A DNA stretch of 64,000 nt from Lates calcarifer (Eukaryota; Chordata; Actinopteri; Centropomidae): contig NC_066852.1 in the NCBI RefSeq assembly GCF_001640805.2, positions 4,758,194-4,822,193 of the forward strand. The letters run 5' to 3'. Below are positions 28,101 to 38,945 of the stretch, piece after piece. Numbering within the stretch: position 1 is the first letter of the stretch; each line of letters opens with the position of its first letter. A program made the position numbers and the translations under genes. Below the pieces are notes generated by a model. The model searched no databases, was not told the DNA's origin, and worked only from the letters and a program-made list of their open reading frames with translations.

Positions 28101-29721
28101 GCTGTCAAGCCTGAAGCACACCCACTTCCTCTAGCTCATAACATACTGCTTAGAGCTGTAGAGGAATTTGATACAGTATAGTATCTATATTATTTATCTA
28201 ATATTCATGCAAAGCAAATATGACATATTTTCATGTGTTGAGTCTGCAGTTGAACAGGCACATGATAGCTTTCTGGTAAATGATGCTCTTACAGATAGGA
28301 GATAAGTTGACAGTGTGTTTTGAAGTCAGAAAGGCCTTGGATTCCACCCAGTAATTAATGCTGGTTGTCATATTCAGATCCATTATGTATGTTGACACTT
28401 ATTGGCCAGGGAGAGCTTCTTGAGGCATTTTAGTCACAGACAGAAATGACAAGCTGGCACACTGGGAGTCAAACAAATAAAAACTCACTGTAATTATAGC
28501 CATGTGGATACCACAACCTGTACATACAGTAGATTATTAAGATGTTAATAACAGTTAAGTTGACAAAAATGTGCAAACCATAAAAATGGTATAGCATTAG
28601 GAAAAAAGTCAAATTGTATTTTCACCAGTGATATGTTTACAATTGCAGCTCTTGTAATTCAAATTTGTATGACTTCATTACCTGCAGTGTGACAACCTGA
28701 GGTAAAAGTGCTGAGAGGCAATATATTGGGTATGGAAAAGCACTGGTGAATGATAGGATTAGATGAGTGAGAGCTGTAGCAGTTGTGAGCATAGGACTGA
28801 ATCATTTGTGACTTTTTTCAGCAAGGTAGTTGTATGTCATATATGGATGGGACATGGCAGACTGCTAGGAGACTGCTGACAGATAGAGAGCCTACATTAA
28901 TTAGGCCAAACCAAGCAAGCATAAATTTTAGTGATTATAGAGAAGCAGCCTCTCCAGCCCTCCATATTTTATTCCTTCAGGCATTTTCAGTATGGATCAA
29001 CTATAGAAACACCATGTCTTTGTCAGTGCAGTACATGTGTTGGTACTGTACAAATAAAACTGAATTGAATTTTACAATTTTACCTATCTAATGCTAAAAA
29101 GAAGCAACCTTTGGTAAACTCTGGTCACAATGTTGATACCTGACAAGTACCCGACTAAAAAGATAGCTCTGTCCAGTGTACATGTGCTTAACACAGTGGC
29201 AAAAAATAAAGAATGAAGATAAACCTTTATGTAAAGTTTGTACAGGTATTAATTCTAGGGGCAGTGGACTCATATCACATTGGAAACACAATCTCAGTCT
29301 TTGAACACTATTACTCAGCAAAAACAGTTAAGATGTCTCAATGATAAAAACCAGGTGGAGAAATTGAAAAAAGGAAAGGAACACCTCAAAATATTACATA
29401 TAGAAAGATCTTCTACAGTTGAAGGTGCAGAGATATTATCTGATTCTGATGTCTGATTAAACCAACAATCTACACCTTCGTCATTTTAACCTTATGTTAA
29501 TGTAAACAGTTTCTTACAATGTACATGAGCATACGATCCCCTGTAAGTTTAGAACAGTTTTGTTTTTTTTTTGTTTTGTTTTGTTTTTGTTTGTTTTTTT
29601 TTTCACCAGATTTCTGTGGTTGTGTTTCTGTTCTTTTTTCGCTTTAATTTGAAATGTACCAGACGTGTTTAAATCAAAATGTGAAGAGGTCACATCGAGG
29701 TCTTTATTTATCAAAACAACA
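19101..29721. other. Non-coding flank with no supported gene
   Basis: About 10.6 kb without a recognisable exon. Short CA/GT runs occur at 19271-19297 and about 22588-22602, and an AT run at about 25631-25643. A perfect inverted repeat lies at 24645-24688. The 120-codon frame at 20064-20426 has no family signature and an overlapping frame on the other strand, so it is treated as chance. Confidence 0.45.
24645..24688. repeat. Perfect inverted repeat, 19-bp arms, 6-base loop
   Basis: The left arm ATAATATCTGCTCTAGCAT (24645-24663) is exactly complementary to the right arm (24670-24688), with TATAAT between them. The stem is too short and too perfect to be a typical pre-microRNA. It could be a recent palindrome or the core of a small MITE. 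No target duplication is obvious. Confidence 0.9.
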
Positions 29722-29729
29722 ATTACAGG

Positions 29730-30709
29730 TAGGGCTGAACGATTTTGGGAAAAAATCTAATTGTGATTTTTCTGACAGATATTGCTATTGTTATTTGACT
29801 TGCGATATAATTTGAAAGTCAAGCTTCAGTCCAGGATTCACTATATAAAATATGTAAAACATGTGATGGAGCATTACCATGAAAGAGATCATTGAAATAT
29901 TAACTGCTCTGTGTACTAATCCAAGGATGAGAATGACAAAATGTATTTATTCTAACAAAAAATGTTATAGAACATACACATAATGAACCATAGAACAATT
30001 CTCACAGAACAAACAGTAGCACTACGTTCTCTTTCTTTCTTTGCAGCTAACTTTACATCGGCCATACTGTGGTGATTTTTCAAATGCTGATACACTGAGA
30101 GGGAATGACAGGAGACTGACAGGCACACAGAGAGCCAGTAGAGACAGACACAGCTGATAAAAACTACAGGATTTACAAAAATACAAATACAAACACAAAT
30201 ACAAACCTAACTTAATAGAGCGCTGCTTCATTCATCCATTTTCTCCGGGTGTGTTGCAACTTTATAATATCAGCAGCAATAATTTTCCTGGGTTGAGCCA
30301 CCACTACAAAATAGCCTACATATAGCAGAAACACTGCAGACAAAGTTGGCATTTTGGTCACAGCTCAGTCATCTCTCTTGCCGGCCTGTTGACACTGTCA
30401 CCCGTAGTTCAGCTTCAGCTGTGTCTGTTCTCACAACTAGCATGCAGCTCTCACCTGACACCAGAGTGGAGAGAATCAGAGTGACTCACACTGCCTGCAT
30501 CACGCTGTCGCTCTGTCCTCCGTTTTCATCTAGTATCTAACTCCACAGTTAGTTGTGTGGTTTGGTCATTTTAAGACAAGATGTGGTTGTAAAGTTTACA
30601 GCCTGTCCCTCTGTTGCTTCTGCAGTGCTCTGTGTGTGAACTGTGAGGCAGCTAAAAAAAAAGTTCAAATTGCGATTGCAGTTCACTTTCGATAAATTGT
30701 TCAGCCCTA
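29730..30709. mobile_element. hAT-superfamily MITE, complete, with 8-bp target duplication
   Basis: The left end reads TAGGGCTGAACGATTT and the reverse complement of the right end reads TAGGGCTGAACAATTT. ATTACAGG flanks both sides exactly (29722-29729 and 30710-30717). Eight-base duplications and TAGGGCTG-type ends are typical of hAT elements. The 980-bp body has no long frame, so it is non-autonomous. A conserved core at about 30540-30605 recurs, inverted, at about 56920-57000. That core holds codons resembling V-V-W--F, as at the start of a BED zinc finger of hAT transposases, which hints that it derives from an autonomous parent. Confidence 0.9.
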
Positions 30710-30880
30710 ATTACAGGCATGGCAGTCTTTGCTGGCAATGAAATGCTTGGGCTTCAAGCTCTCCTAACAGTGCACAGAATGAATAGAAGAATAGAACATG
30801 TAGAATTATCATGTGCCATGGATAGCACTTTAGTTTTTGAGGTATTTTATAGGTCATTTTAAAAATCTTGGCAGGAAATG

Positions 30881-30894
30881 AGAAGAGAGAGAGC

Positions 30895-30959
<65 letters not shown>
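30881..30959. repeat. (GA)n microsatellite
   Basis: A long near-pure GA array with a few interruptions (GAGC, GG and AAA). On the minus strand it gives a spurious Ser-Leu repeat frame. Confidence 0.95.
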
Positions 30960-31015
30960 TGTAACAAAGGTTCCCAGCCAGGTTTGAACCTGGAACATTG
31001 TGGTTTATGGTGGCA
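30960..31015 (-). repeat. tRNA-like SINE fragment attached to the GA array
   Basis: On the minus strand the stretch reads GTTCCAGGTTCAAACCTGG, then GGGAACCTTTG, and passes into the TCTC array. GGTTCAAACCT resembles a pol III B box. The unit of B-box-like sequence, GGGACCTTTG and (TCTC)n is a common fish interspersed module. The tRNA fold is incomplete, so this is not a functional tRNA gene. Confidence 0.5.
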
Positions 31016-31023
31016 TCTTATCC

Positions 31024-31397
31024 CTTAAAGGTCCCATATTTTCCTTTCCTGGTGTTTTATTTGAAGTTTTGATATCCATAAAAAGATATATATGTGGCTT
31101 TAAGTACCAAAAACTGTTTCAGCATAGTTTTACATCTCCACTCTAAGGCTTCTCTCTGGAGCTCTAGTTTTACGTTTTGTCTTTGTCTCTGAGCCTCTCT
31201 TCTGATTGGCTGACTGTTTTTGGAGTGATGTACAGCCAGGCCAACTGCAGCTCAGCCAACTGCAGTTTGGTAAAACTCATTGGTAAACACAAGTGGTAAT
31301 GGAAATTGGTCAAACTCAACCAATTCTATGTCTAAAGTCTATGCATTCCTTTACACTTTAAGGCAAAAATAAAGACTATAAATCATGTATAGTCCCG
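31024..31397 (+). repeat. MITE-like fish repeat fragment beginning TTAAAGGTCCCATATT
   Basis: The left end TTAAAGGTCCCATATT and the internal block CTCTTCTGATTGGCTGACTG are familiar from a high-copy fish element. The matching right end (GGGACCTTTAA) is not present before the T tract at 31398, so the copy is truncated. The class is uncertain; a TTAA target would suggest piggyBac-like. Confidence 0.45.

Positions 31398-31425
<28 letters not shown>
31398..31425. repeat. Poly(T) tract, 28 T
   Basis: A pure T run. It may be the reverse-strand tail of a retroposed fragment, but no body is recognised. Confidence 0.9.
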
Positions 31426-31431
<6 letters not shown>

Positions 31432-34219
31432 GACATGGTAGTTATTTGCAGACATCTCTTTTGTTTCCAGACTTGATCAAACATTAGTCATCTAGCCAGG
31501 ATAAACCTTTGGGCTGATGTCAGTTACACATGGATTGTGGCAATGTATAGGCATGGACAACACACTTATTCATAGAATGTGACTCACTGGCTCAAAAATA
31601 GTTACTTCATCTGCATGCACCTTACATTGCAGTAGTTTTCTTGTTCATATGTCCGGGGTCATGTGCTTCACACTTCACTGTGGAGGTTGGTTATTTGATA
31701 GAGTAATGTGCAAGATAATTATACTCACATCACCTCAGTTCTTTTATGCAATTTCCAAGTGCTGCCATGGCAACAATTTTGTCTCCTTCTCCTTTTTCTT
31801 AACACCATTTTGTTGAATGGCTTACACCTGTTGTTTATATTGGTGTATGTATCCATGTGCATCATTTTTTTTTTCTACCTACCTACTTCTGCTACCTGAC
31901 ATTGGTGTGTTGCTGTGTTGAGTTGTCAGAGGTTGTCACAGTGATCTCTTAGTGTTCAAGCGCTGATTGGGTGGCAGCCAGAGAGGCCCTGGCGTATGGA
32001 CTCAAATCATTTCATTCATATTACAGGTTTAAAACTACAAGCTTAAAAATTACTAATAATGTCACTTTACGAATTTGAGCCCATACTGATGCACCACACA
32101 GACAGCAAACACCCCACAGATATATAAGGAGACATCATAACTTGAATCTTTAACTGTTAAGCACAGGCTTATATATACTGAGTACTTGGCTAATGTTTGT
32201 ACGTATTCACCTCAGGCTGGCAGCTGCTTCTATTACAAGCCACAGTGGTTCAGACTAAAAATGAACTGAATAGGAACTGGAAATGAATAATAATATATGC
32301 ATGGTGTGTGTGAATGAGACAAAGGGAGAGAACTGTAGCCAGTTTATTTCTGTGCACACCTTTTCTTCTTCACTGCAATTTGTTGCTCAATAATAAAACA
32401 AGGATTTAATTATGGATACTTAATGGCAGCGTAATCTGCAACAATGCAGTTTTGGTCATGTAGTGTAGCTTCTTGACAGAATTCTCACTTTAAGTGATGC
32501 TCTGATTTATCTACTACTCATATTAAAGCGGCTAATAAAGACGTTTTTATATTTTATCTACAGAATACATTAAAACAGCACTGACTTAAAGTGACCTATC
32601 TATTCCACACATAATTTACACTACTTGATTTATGACTGTTTCCACATTATATTGACGTTTTAATGTTTTGGTCATTGTCTGTGACATAACATTTAGAAAT
32701 CTAAAGAAGCTGTGCCTTCACAGAGCTTGTTTGGTCGCACAGTCCCCCTTTTTGTCTGCAAAAGATCAATGATAGGCCTATTTCACAGCAGACATTATTA
32801 CTTGTCATAGCAGGAAATGCACAGTGTTTCTAACAATATTAACAATGTTTTTGGTTTATTCAAATGTTCCAGGAGGCTGTGGTAGTGTAAGCTAAATTTA
32901 GACCTCACTGATTTTATTATTTACCCGTGTGCTTTTTCTACTGTCTCATGTCAGAACATTTTCAGTGACAAAAAAGTATACTCTTTTTCATGTAAGTTGG
33001 CGAGGGTTTTGAAAACAATGTACTTTGTTGTGAGACTATGTAGCACTTGCTAAAAAAGCTGCCACTTTGGCCACTTGAGGCAATTACAGTGATGATGGTG
33101 AATCCTAAATTGTAGTAACAGTAGCACATGCGGAGCCAGAAAACTGACTCAGTCAGTTAAATCCCTGACATACCACAGAAGACAAGTATTTAGACTCAAG
33201 CAGTTCTGTAAACTACATTCGGTACTTGCATACATGGATGTGTTTCATACAGCAGCAGCTGACATGCTTGTATGTACAATCTGTACAGTTTGAGTGATGC
33301 ATGGACATAAGCACATGACAAAAATTATGCAGACGCTTGCACCTACATGGATGTGGGAAGTGTGATTTGGGCTTTACTAGCCACCATACTGCTTATACCA
33401 GACCACATAAGGCAAGACCCATTAATATACTGACTTGACAAAGGGTGTATTATATTGCTTATATGAATCCAACATTTCAGTTGTAAGAGATGGAATGTGA
33501 CATTTCATCTTTCAGTTGCAAAGTTGCACTTTATGTCACAGTGACTGTACTGGTTCACATAACAACACAGATCAAAACCCCCCAGACTGAATATGTTTTT
33601 ATGAAATTTGTCTTTCACTCTGTTATTTCTTTTATTGTGTACTATTAAAGGCTTTGAGATGAAGAACTATAGTTGTAGATTAGTTGATTAATTAATGGTT
33701 GCTCAGTGGAATACAAATGATTATTGATATTATTATTATTATTATTATTATTACTATTATTATTATTTTTGTTTTTGCTTTGTTGGACAGACAAAACAAG
33801 CAACTTGGGTTTATGATTTTTTTTAAACAGTAATTTCTGACATTTATATGATTTATTGAGAAAATACTCAACACATTATCTTACCAGTAATACAAAATAA
33901 CTGGATGCCAAGGTGCTTCTGTGCATGTCTGCAGGTAACTGCATTTTTGTTAACTGATAATTTTTATAGAAAAAAATATTGTTCAATATATAATATCTTA
34001 AAGATATGTGTTTGCAGGATCCTTGATGTAGGAATATAACTGGTATACAGTGACATAGAAAATGACCAATGTGAGTGATTATGTCAGTACCAGAAGCACA
34101 GCTAATTTCTAATAATCCATAAAATCACTGTAGACTCCCCGTGGAGTAGCAGAGATTTACCAGCACTGCCTAAAATATGTAAATTAGTCATTAGTTGTTT
34201 CTTCTTTCTTCATGAGGGT
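31426..34219. other. Immediate upstream flank of the IgLON promoter
   Basis: No gene is recognised. A (TTA)n microsatellite lies at 33728-33766. The sequence is AT-rich with ordinary short frames. Confidence 0.45.
33728..33766. repeat. (TTA)n microsatellite
   Basis: A trinucleotide array with one ACT interruption. Confidence 0.9.
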
Positions 34220-34785
34220 AGTTGGTGTAAATGCGAACGCATTTTGCTCTCACCGCTACCCCAGCTGCCCGCCTCTGACATAGCTAGACAGAACCCAAAG
34301 TGCTCGGAGAACAGAGCAGCGGCAGAGAAACAACTCATTTGCAGCCGATGCTAATCGCAAACTTGGCATCTTTGCTTTCTTTTGAAAATGACTCGTATCT
34401 TTGAATTCGTCTGCTTTTAGACATATTTAGGTTGCTGACGAACAGTTTAGATACCGATCGATTTGTCGCTTGTCTATGACTCATATTTAAAAACTTGAAA
34501 CTAAAAGAAACAGGGACACTGTAACCCACCGAGCCAGCAGGAGAAATGACTTTTTCTTTTCCTTTTTTCAACAATAAACAGTGCATGTTTTACAGTGCAG
34601 CCAGATAGGGTCGAGTGTCTCCTCCTCGGCAGTCCGCGGATACCTGGCGAGAAGATTTGGATTAAGACTAATGAACTGGGGGTAAATAATCTCCACGGGA
34701 GCGTTTACGGGGCGAAAACCGACTCATTGTCTCGCTGTGGGATTTGTTTTTTTTTTTTTTTTTTGCACCTCTGAAGCTGAAGACG
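34220..34785 (+). promoter_or_regulatory. CpG-rich probable promoter and 5' UTR of the IgLON gene
   Basis: CpG dinucleotides are frequent here (for example around 34230-34260, 34310-34345, 34430-34470, 34610-34650 and 34690-34735), while the rest of the window is CpG-poor. The stretch ends at the start codon of the IgLON exon. Known: vertebrate neural genes often start in CpG-rich DNA. No convincing TATA box or initiator could be fixed by eye, so the transcription start is not assigned. An 18-T tract (34747-34764) followed by AG at 34775-34776 and 34781-34782 also resembles a 3' splice site, so part of this stretch could be intron behind an upstream non-coding exon. Confidence 0.5.
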
Positions 34786-34958
34786 ATGTCTGTCCGGAGA
34801 TACTTTATCGCTTTTTACAAATGCACAGTTCTTCTCTCTCTGAGGATTTTGGTTCTTGTGCCTGCAGGGTTGCCAGTCCGCAGCCAAGGGGATTCTCAAT
34901 CCGACAACAAAGTGATGGACAACATCACCGTCCGACAAGGAGAGACGGTCTTTCTCAG
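34786..34958 (+). CDS. opcml: IgLON-family cell adhesion molecule, first coding exon (OPCML/NTM-like), partial
   Basis: Seen: an ATG-initiated frame of 57 codons plus two bases, ending at AG|GTGAGT, so the next codon (Arg58) is split. Residues about 14-28 form the hydrophobic core of a signal peptide. Then come PVRS (30-33) and MDNITVRQGET (44-54), the start of the first Ig domain, with an N-glycosylation sequon at N46-I-T48. Known: IgLONs (OPCML, NTM, LSAMP, NEGR1, IGLON5) are secreted-path, GPI-anchored three-Ig-domain adhesion proteins on neurons. The spaced pattern KC-V--SLR-L-LVP-G-PVRS aligns without gaps to mammalian OPCML/NTM as I know them, with roughly half the first 33 residues identical. 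The LSAMP N-terminus fits less well, although the LPVRS spelling occurs there. The first Ig cysteine should lie in the next exon, which is outside the window. The ATG is chosen because upstream codons in frame are low-complexity poly-Phe from a T tract. Family assignment is firm; the paralogue is not. Confidence 0.85.
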
Positions 34959-34964
34959 GTGAGT
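34959..34964 (+). other. Splice donor of exon 1
   Basis: The sequence CAG|GTGAGT matches the vertebrate 5' splice-site consensus. It falls in phase 2, directly after the codons for VFL and the first two bases of an Arg codon. IgLON proteins normally continue Arg-Cys at this place, so the position agrees with the family. Confidence 0.85.
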
Positions 34965-35068
34965 TAACATACCTCCTTCCTTTCCTTCTCCCGCTGCTGC
35001 TGCTGCTTTTGGATTCTATTCCCAAAGTTGAGCGATGCCTGCGGGCTTTAGTAACTGAAGTATTTAGT

Positions 35069-35095
35069 TGTGTGTGTGTGTGTGTGTGTGTGTGT
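35069..35095. repeat. (TG)n microsatellite just inside intron 1
   Basis: Pure TG run starting 110 bp after the exon 1 donor. Confidence 0.95.
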
Positions 35096-35399
35096 ATGGG
35101 GGAGCAGAAACATGACTTAAGTGTTGTCTGTTTTATCATGTCCCGCCGTTGAAAAAAAGGAGGGATTTTAAAGGATTAGTCTCTGGAAAACACTCAATTC
35201 AGAAGCGATACTCTGCTAATCTTCAGCAGCTGTTAACGAGAGACTTAGCGGTTTTAATTGTTGTGTGACGGTGCAGAACTAAAGGTGGAGGGAAAATGTG
35301 TTTTTTTTTTTTTCTGGAAGGAGGGATGGAGCGAAGACAGTCCTCAAAGTCTCTGCTGAGGACAGAGGGAGGGTGTTGCAGGTGGAAATAACAAAAATA

Positions 35400-35423
35400 C
35401 GCGCGCGCGCGCACACACACACA
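35400..35423. repeat. Alternating (CG)n(CA)n tract, Z-DNA prone
   Basis: Six CG steps pass straight into CA steps. Uninterrupted alternating pyrimidine-purine sequence, especially CG, is the classic Z-DNA-forming pattern. It lies about 440 bp after exon 1. Confidence 0.9.
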
Positions 35424-36222
35424 GTACATAGCATAGTCGTAGAAATGGATTGACTAGCAATTCCTCAAGATGGGAGATTGTCTGCTGTGACCTTTCCCCT
35501 CCTCTGCGCTCTCAGAGGCTTACGAGGCATTGGGGGATTTATGTTGCTTTCAAGTGATGTCGGGAATGTCCAGTGTAACATGCACAATAATCACAATGGC
35601 TGAATGAATGGATTTTCTTTGATACAGAGTTGGTGCGATGCAATGTGTGGGAGGTGGAGGGCATGGGAGCAGTGCTAACAGTTGACGGTGAAGGTTGTTT
35701 TGGAGCGTACTGCATTCACATTGTATGGATGGAACTGTTGGAATGAGTTGAAAAGAAGTGTCAGGGACATGTACTGGAGGCTGTCCAGACACCGTGCTTG
35801 ACATTTTGTCTTAGTACTCATTTTCAGTAATTTCACGTGATGGACTTGAGGTCTTAAAAAAAAAAAAAAGTCAGGTCAGCAGGAAAATTACCCCCAGTGA
35901 TTGGGTAAACACAGCCCATCCACAACCTCCAAAGACATGCAGTCACAAAATCACATAGTTGAAAATCCTATATTTTCATCATTTAAAAAAGAGAAAAAAA
36001 TAATGCTTTCATTTCTTCAGTTGACTGCATGCAAATGATTTTTTTTTTTTTTTAGGAAATAAGTAATTCAAGGAAACTGATGACCATGCATACAATGTGA
36101 TAAAACCTAATCTTCTTAAAAGCTTTTGTATCCTGAAAGCTGACATACATGATGTTTTCATGCACTGGTAGCACTACAACATACTATCTGTCCTGTACAG
36201 TATCTCTGGCTAACAATTGTTA

Positions 36223-36233
36223 GGTGTGTGTGG

Positions 36234-36264
<31 letters not shown>

Positions 36265-36276
36265 TGGGGGGGGGGG
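36223..36276. repeat. Compound tract (GT)n-T18-G11
   Basis: A GT run (about 36223-36248) is followed by a T run (to 36265) and eleven G (36266-36276). Such runs are error-prone in assembly. Confidence 0.9.
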
Positions 36277-37869
36277 TTCCTTTGATTCTAGGAGGTCATC
36301 AGTAAGGTGGGGAGGAGCTCCACTCTGCAGTTGCTTCATGTACTGTGAGTTCACACAGTGAGGAAATGAGACAAGGTGACTGCTCAGGGTTCCAACAACA
36401 GTACAGCAAGACAAACTAAACCAGACGGGGGGGTCAGCACTTTGCTGATCTCTGTGCTTTTATATGAAATACGTTAAGAATCCCTGTTCAGCACCATGCT
36501 AGCAGTGCTAATTGCCTGTGTCTGGTTGACAGGGGACCATTTCAGTTTATAAATATTTTAGCAGTGCTATGTCTTACGCTGGTTTTCAGTTTATATATTG
36601 TGAAAGGTCTACCAGGATGCAATAAATAAATAATAATGCAGTGGCTTTATAGACCCGAACTGATAGATTCACATGTCCTTTGAAGTGGCCTTAAAAACCC
36701 TGTAAAGGATGCAATAGGCTGAAGTAGTTGGGGTGGGATGATGCTGATGAAGGTAGCAGAAGGGAGCTGTATTTACATGACTGTCTACATGACTTAAAAA
36801 ATACACCTGTTAGATAGTCAGATAGAAACGCTTAATGACCACACTTTAAATTTTAAGCATGTTAGGAACCACAGTAGTAGGCTCATGCTGAAGTAGTGGA
36901 CAGTTCCAGTCAAGTGCTCTACTGTGCTGACTTTTAGCCTTCACAGCTGATCTCTGTCAGCACCATGGACAGCATACTGCCATGTCATTACACACAGGCT
37001 GTGAGCAGTAATGATTTTGAGAACAAGTCAGTAAAATCCCATGTTTCTGCTGTATGTTACATTTCATTACGACATTATTTACATATTGTTTTACTTAAGC
37101 CAGCCTGCACAATAAGTAGCTAGTACTCTAGATGAAAAAGACATTGAAATTTTGCTCCTATTGCTCTTGAAAATGGCATGCAGTACCATTATTACTCCAC
37201 AGTTCAGCCCTGCACAGGTCAATGTGACTGGCAAGCCTGAACTGGCCATGATGTACATAAATCCTCCAGGCTGAGCAGTAATAAGCTGTTTCAGTCTTAA
37301 ATTGATTTACACATTCTGTGGCTGTACTGTGCTTTTATGTTGTTGGTGAGTGCCACTGCATACAGTCACATAGGCTGAAAAAGCATTTGAATCTAAACCG
37401 CCTGCTGTTATGAGGCTGAGTGCTTAACTAGCAGTGCTGTTCAGCTGTCTACAGTAGCTGCTTATAAATGAATTCAGTTTCTGCAGCTCATGATTTGCCC
37501 ATGAGTTCAAGCTCCTTTATTTCAAAGATAGACAGGTCTAGACAATGAAGAACAATTACTGTTTTTTAGAAAGCAGTTGATGGTAAAGAGTCTGCCACTG
37601 ATTAAAAGTTAAATTTCAGGTTTGATAAAAATATATTATGGTGAAAGATTTGTTTTCCTTTTTTTTCTTTTATTACTCCATATACCCATGAGACAGACTG
37701 AAGCCAGTTTTTTTAAGTGGGACAGTGGACTATCCAGTAGGTGTGATCATGCTGCCTGCCAGCTTTACTTACACATGGACTGTAGACTCCTTTTCACCTT
37801 TTATAGAGTATAGTTAACTGAGATCCTGAGTGACACAATAACCTGATGAAGTCTGATGCAGTTATATAT

Positions 37870-38945
37870 TAGGGATGTGCACGAATAATCGATCAGTCGA
37901 AACCGTAAGCATAGTCAACACCTTTTTTTAAAGAAGCTTTTATTTGGTTGGGGGTGGGAGGAGATTTATTTTTTAATTCGTGGAGACGCAGGACTAATGT
38001 TTATGGTTCTGTTTCAGCCCGAGTGCGCATCTTCTTTCTGTGTGGTGCAAGCAAAACACCGGAACAGACATCAGCAATTAGAAGAAGTAAAGCGGGCTGT
38101 TAAACCAGCTGCTGCTAACGTTAGCTCAGGTTGTTGCTAGATGCTTAGCTTTAGGTTAGGATTCCTTCAGTGTTCATTGCTCAGGAGGTTTTTACTGGGA
38201 GCCAAATTATCTACAGAGGCCTCATCAAGTCCAAAACAAATGGACCCATCAGGTTTAAGATTATAGTTATAACCTTATAAAGAGTGATGTTAATGTGACT
38301 TGAAACATTAAGAAAGTAGTCGGGTGAAAATGTTTTAACGTCCGGCAGACAGTCGGCGCTAGCAGAAAACACTCTGGATTTGTTCTACTTAAATACTCAT
38401 GTGACAGCAAACGACAGGAACAAATAACAAATAGCTTTGGTGACTTAAATGATTTCAGATGATAAATTTTCTCTTAGCGTTGTCGGAGGAGTGGAGCTGT
38501 CAAAGGCTCATGAAACCCGAATACACTGTGCCTTCACAGAAAACCATTACAGAAGCCAGATTTAGAAAAAGTACAATGAGGCAGCAGCAGCTCTAAAAAA
38601 GAACTTGACGGAAGCCAACAAAAGTAGCAATAACAACCGCTGCATGGACACCTCTCACATCTAAGTTTTATGTTACTGTCACCTACTGTTACATGGACGG
38701 TGACCGGAACACTGGTTTGCAGCACAGATGAGACACACTGCAGAAAACATCTGAGGTGTGTTGTTGATGAGTGAAGCTTGGGAGGTAAAGTTAGTGCATC
38801 TGTACACTACACTGCAAACAACATGACATGACAACATATTTTGGTTTGGGTGGAGAGCATGTGTTAATGATGATGTCACAACTAATCAATTAATCGACTT
38901 AAATTGGCTTGATTAATCGACTAGTAATTAAAATGCCCATCCCTA
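37870..38945. mobile_element. hAT-superfamily non-autonomous element, complete
   Basis: The left end reads TAGGGATGTGCACGAATAAT and the right end finishes GCCCATCCCTA. The flanks TTATATAT (37862-37869) and TTATATAG (38946-38953) match at seven of eight positions, giving an 8-bp hAT-type target duplication. Subterminal blocks with TCGATCAGTCGA (left) and TTAATCGACTAGT (right) are inverted relatives. The body is about 1.08 kb and contains no transposase frame. It sits inside intron 1. Confidence 0.85.

Larger units (their letters stand above)
34965..37869. other. Proximal intron 1
   Basis: The first few hundred bases remain GC-richer, with a CTG run at about 34992-35006, the TG array and the CG/CA tract. 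After about 35.6 kb the sequence becomes ordinary AT-rich intron with A or T tracts (35855-35868 and about 36040-36054). No further exon is seen. Confidence 0.4.

Noticed and set aside
30711..30998. Minus-strand frame with a Ser-Leu repeat
   Set aside because: It is a translation of the GA microsatellite and flanking repeat.
30960..31015. tRNA gene
   Set aside because: Only a T-arm/B-box-like stretch is present. No acceptor stem, A box or anticodon arm could be folded, and it sits in a repeat module.
34705..35139. 144-codon minus-strand frame overlapping the IgLON exon
   Set aside because: It is antisense to the supported exon and built from microsatellite and T-tract translations (His-Thr repeats, poly-Lys). 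No domain.
35880..35945. LINE-like words (CTCCAAAGACATGCAG)
   Set aside because: Only about 15 bases resemble a fish repeat block; too short to call.
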